A program made the translations under genes and the position numbers. Source: Trochalopteron elliotii (taxonomy: Eukaryota; Chordata; Aves; Passeriformes; Leiothrichidae). From it: a stretch of 64,000 bases of DNA. Below the pieces are notes generated by a model, which was not told where the DNA came from, searched no databases, and saw only the letters and a list, made by a program, of their open reading frames with translations. This document shows, piece by piece, positions 60,811 to 64,000 of the stretch; the first letter of the stretch is position 1, and each line of letters starts with the position of its first letter. The stretch is taken from assembly GCA_024734555.1 (NCBI GenBank), contig JANPWX010000030.1:61888-125887 (forward strand). The letters run 5' to 3'.

Positions 60811-63800
60811 ATGCATTTCAACTGAGAACTGAAGTATGTGCTTTAGTCCATCCCTATTCAGGCCCACATACAGAAAAGCAATTAGGCACTTAATTAACTT
60901 CAAGCACATGGGCTGTTAAGCATGTGTCTAAGTGGTTTGTTGAAAAGGGATAGCATTAAAAGCACGCTTAAAATTAACTACATACGCTCAGCTAATTTTC
61001 TTGCCAGCTAAGCACACTTTCTAATCATAATGGACCAAATTCAGCAATGACAAAATGACATCATTCAGAATTACAGCAAGGTCAAACTTTGTCTGTGGAT
61101 TTCTGTCCTTGGAGATAAGAAGGAATTAAGCTTGAAGCAAATAAGAAGAAATCAGACAGGTACTGTGAAGTGCCACTGCTGCACACTGAAATAGTATCAT
61201 GGGTAGGACATGTACAGGTATTTATGAGAGCAGAATGTATCTTTCTTATCTCATTAACATTCTCAATATATTTAAATTTTTTCTTCTTCAGGACAGAGGG
61301 GAGAAGTCTAAATGAGAATTTCTCAGAATGTTCACTAAAAAAAAAAGACTGCCTAAATTTTATAGTTTTTGTGTTTAGAAGAGCTTACATTTCAAAGCAA
61401 AATTGCTCAAAATTAGAAAGAAGAAAATGTTTTTTTAATAATTTTCTAGGAAAAAATATTAAAGAAAATAAAAGAATTTCCATCAAGCTTGTAATATGCC
61501 TCCAAGTTTTTCTGAGGGATGTTGATTTTTTTTAATGAAATGGGTGTTCCATTTTTTAAAAAAGTCAGTCATTTTCTTTAAGTCCTATTTTTCACTTCTG
61601 CTAATTAATAACCAGAAAAGAGAAAAAAATAAGTGCACTGGAACACACTGTCCCTTTTGCCTTCTCATCCTAATTTGGGCATTGCAACCCCCGGAAGAGT
61701 TTTGATAAGAAAAAAAAATCCCAATCCACAAATCAAAATCAGGTCAGTTGAGGCAGAGGATCCTAAGTATTTTCTAAAATTACGTGGATACCTCCAGGCG
61801 CTGATGAAAAATGATCTTGGTTCCTGAAAACATAACCAGTGTTCGCATGGGCGTGCAGACTCCCACGGAAACTGGAGTGTGACGGATTCGGTCCCCCCAG
61901 CTCACCCCTAGGAAAGCTTGTCCCATGCCTGTCCTGAGCAGGGCATCACACAGGGATGGGGCTGCAGTGCCCTTGGCTGTGAAAGCCAGGCGATCCCACT
62001 GCAGTGCTGGGGCTCAGGGCCAGAAGCCCACTGCCACATCAGGATGGGACAGCACCAGGACGATGTGTGGATGGGAAAAGGCAGGAAGAGTGGGCACCTT
62101 CTTGCTCTCAGTCGGTGCCAGGTTCTGTCCCACTGGACCTCACTCCATGGGGGGAACTGTGGGGTCAGGGGACTCTATGGTTATTTCTGCCTGCTCGCCT
62201 GACAACCCCAAACAAGGAGAAGGAGGTAGCCCTGTGGCCAGCTGATGCTCAGCATAAAGGTTCCATCAGGGCCTGCAGGGCTGCAGGTGAAACAGAGGAG
62301 CAGGAGTGAGAGACTAAATGCACAGAAAGCCCACCCAGTTCAGGGAGCAACCAAAATGGAAACTGCTCAGTAATGTTTGACATTTTGTATTTTTTCTTCC
62401 ACCTCCTCAGCACATACAGCATTGCCTCAGATCACCACAAGACCTCTTAGGTCTGTGGTGAATATCACTTAAGAAAGATTGGCTCTTCTTGATTATGGTC
62501 AGTCATATGACATTTAGCTCTGACAAACAGCTTTGACTAAAATAATAATTTCTTCTGGCAATCTGCAATCAGAACCCACACCTGGTATCAGAGCTATGTC
62601 CCCTATGGGACATATTTCTATGTCCCCTCTCTGGAGCAGATACTGCTTCAGCTCCTCAGCATGGAGCTTTAACCTCTGCCTAGCTTGATATTCATGTGTA
62701 TTTTTAACAAATGAAAAAATGGATGTACTTTTTTAGACTACCAAAACCTATATGTTCATATACTCATTGTCCTATCTTGAAAAAAACTTCACACTTTACC
62801 CCTACAGACAGGCACAGATATCTGTTTTAACAAATCCCTTGGTTGTAATAACACAGGTATTGCAACTCATCACTGTTAAAGATCTAGGAAAATTATTTCC
62901 CAAAGCTACTGAGATTTGGGTATAGACTTTTGTAGCCGTTTATTAATACATTGCATGGTGTTGCTATCAAATGCAACTTGTGATATTATTAAACATAACA
63001 TCGGTTCTCAAAACAAACCTTGACTTTGGGGAAGACTGTTCTGCTCATACCTGTTAACTGAGACCATGGGTAGCAACAAACTCAGTGCCTAAGACTCAGC
63101 TGCCTTACTACTGTCTGCAGACTTACAAATCTGAATGGACAGCCAAGACTGGAGTCCTGCCACTGTTTCCTGCTCACAGGAACAGGGATAGGGTGATACT
63201 GATCTGCCCAGAGCTGCAAATCTTTCTCTACTGCCACTTCACACACACACTATCCATGGGCACACAGGAGAGATCAAAACTGCATGGTGCACCCATAGAA
63301 GGTTGGAAGCACTAGACAGTGGCATTGGTACTTATTGTTACCGTGATTATTTGGGGCACAAAACACAAACATTAATGAGAAGAGAACATGCATTGTCCCT
63401 GTGGGTCTTCAAAGGGAAGAGGTTGCTTTCAAAACACGTGGTTTCATGCCCCTGTCATCCCAGTTAGATACACTTGGGATCTCCTGCACTTGCTCAACAA
63501 CACTACGCAGACATCCGCAAAGCTGGGTAATTCCCATGTTCCTGAGACACATGGTAATAATACCTTGGCTCTGTCTAAGAAAATTTCCAGGCCAGTTGAA
63601 CATTTCCAACAAAATTTTGTGGAAAGCACAAGGTCCAAGAGTGAGTGAACAAACATCATTCTTGTCCAAAAATTACTCAGAAGTATGTTTTCTTTTATGA
63701 GTAACACGGAAAGCTTTTTCTTCTCTGATGGCAAGCAAAGAAATCAGAAAACAAATGAGATGTAAACATAACTCTGAACAGTACAAGGACAAGGTCATTA

Positions 63801-64000
63801 GGACGCCTTCCATTTCCTCTCAGAATTCTCTGGGAAATTTTTAGGATCATTCCCTTGCCTGAAAAGTACCACATTTCTGGTGGCATCAAAAATAAAAGTT
63901 GCATTGTGGTAGGAGAAACAGTTTGTGGTTTATTTAATACAATAGTGGTCATATCTGTGGCTGGAGTACAAGGCAAATTTGAGTCAAAACCAATTTTACA
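60811..64000. other. Unique non-coding sequence to the window end
   Basis: A+T-rich at 61,250-61,640 with several A- and T-runs, moderately GC-rich at 61,850-62,310 where three + strand frames overlap (up to 106 codons), then ordinary sequence. At 63,385-63,976 frames are open on both strands over the same bases. No exon, RNA gene or further transposon recognised. Confidence 0.5.

Noticed and set aside
1..64000. CRISPR arrays, bacterial operons, ribosome binding sites, tRNA or rRNA genes
   Set aside because: No regularly spaced direct repeats, no tRNA A/B-box pair in a foldable context and no intact rRNA were seen. The sequence is vertebrate nuclear DNA.

Overview
This window reads as nuclear DNA of a bird, possibly a songbird. 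The evidence is a handful of 5'-truncated CR1 LINE tails, one degenerate LTR of the avian ERV-L type, no mammalian SINEs or L1, low overall repeat density, and long A+T-rich unique sequence interrupted by a few short CpG-rich islands. There is no bacterial-style gene organisation. I found no protein-coding exon I can support. The open frames present are short, unrelated to any family I recognise, often overlap on both strands, and are longest exactly where GC content or simple repeats suppress stop codons.

Layout. The window opens with a dense CpG island (about 1-590) that contains no ATG until position 618. It looks like the promoter, first exon or first intron of a gene whose body or other end lies outside the window. 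Positions 0.6-36.3 kb are mostly A+T-rich intronic or intergenic sequence. They hold a C26 homopolymer (6,733-6,758), a perfect 26-base palindrome (9,329-9,354), two CR1 fragments (24.8 and 32.1 kb), a possible relic of a 5S-rRNA-derived SINE (31.1-31.2 kb), and several blocks rich in homeodomain/POU-like motifs that resemble vertebrate conserved non-coding elements. A second CpG island lies at 36.4-37.2 kb, with a 19-base tandem duplication and a CTCF-like site. A solo ERV-L-like LTR lies at 40.9-41.3 kb. The stretch 43.1-49.1 kb has the highest density of enhancer-like A+T-rich blocks. A C-rich, G-poor tract at 53.1-53.35 kb precedes a third CpG-rich patch at 54.4-54.7 kb, made of a 14-base minisatellite and a strong CTCF-like motif. 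The last part has a small CpG-rich patch (59.4-59.6 kb) directly against a CR1, then a second CR1 in the same orientation.

How it may work. My interpretation is a regulatory landscape (long intron or gene desert) around a developmental gene, with candidate enhancers between possible CTCF anchors. The motif at 14.25 kb points right and those at 36.9 and 54.6 kb point left, which is the convergent arrangement associated with loops. Conservation, CTCF binding and promoter activity cannot be established from one sequence, so the regulatory calls are deliberately low in confidence. I did not find a convincing new biological system.
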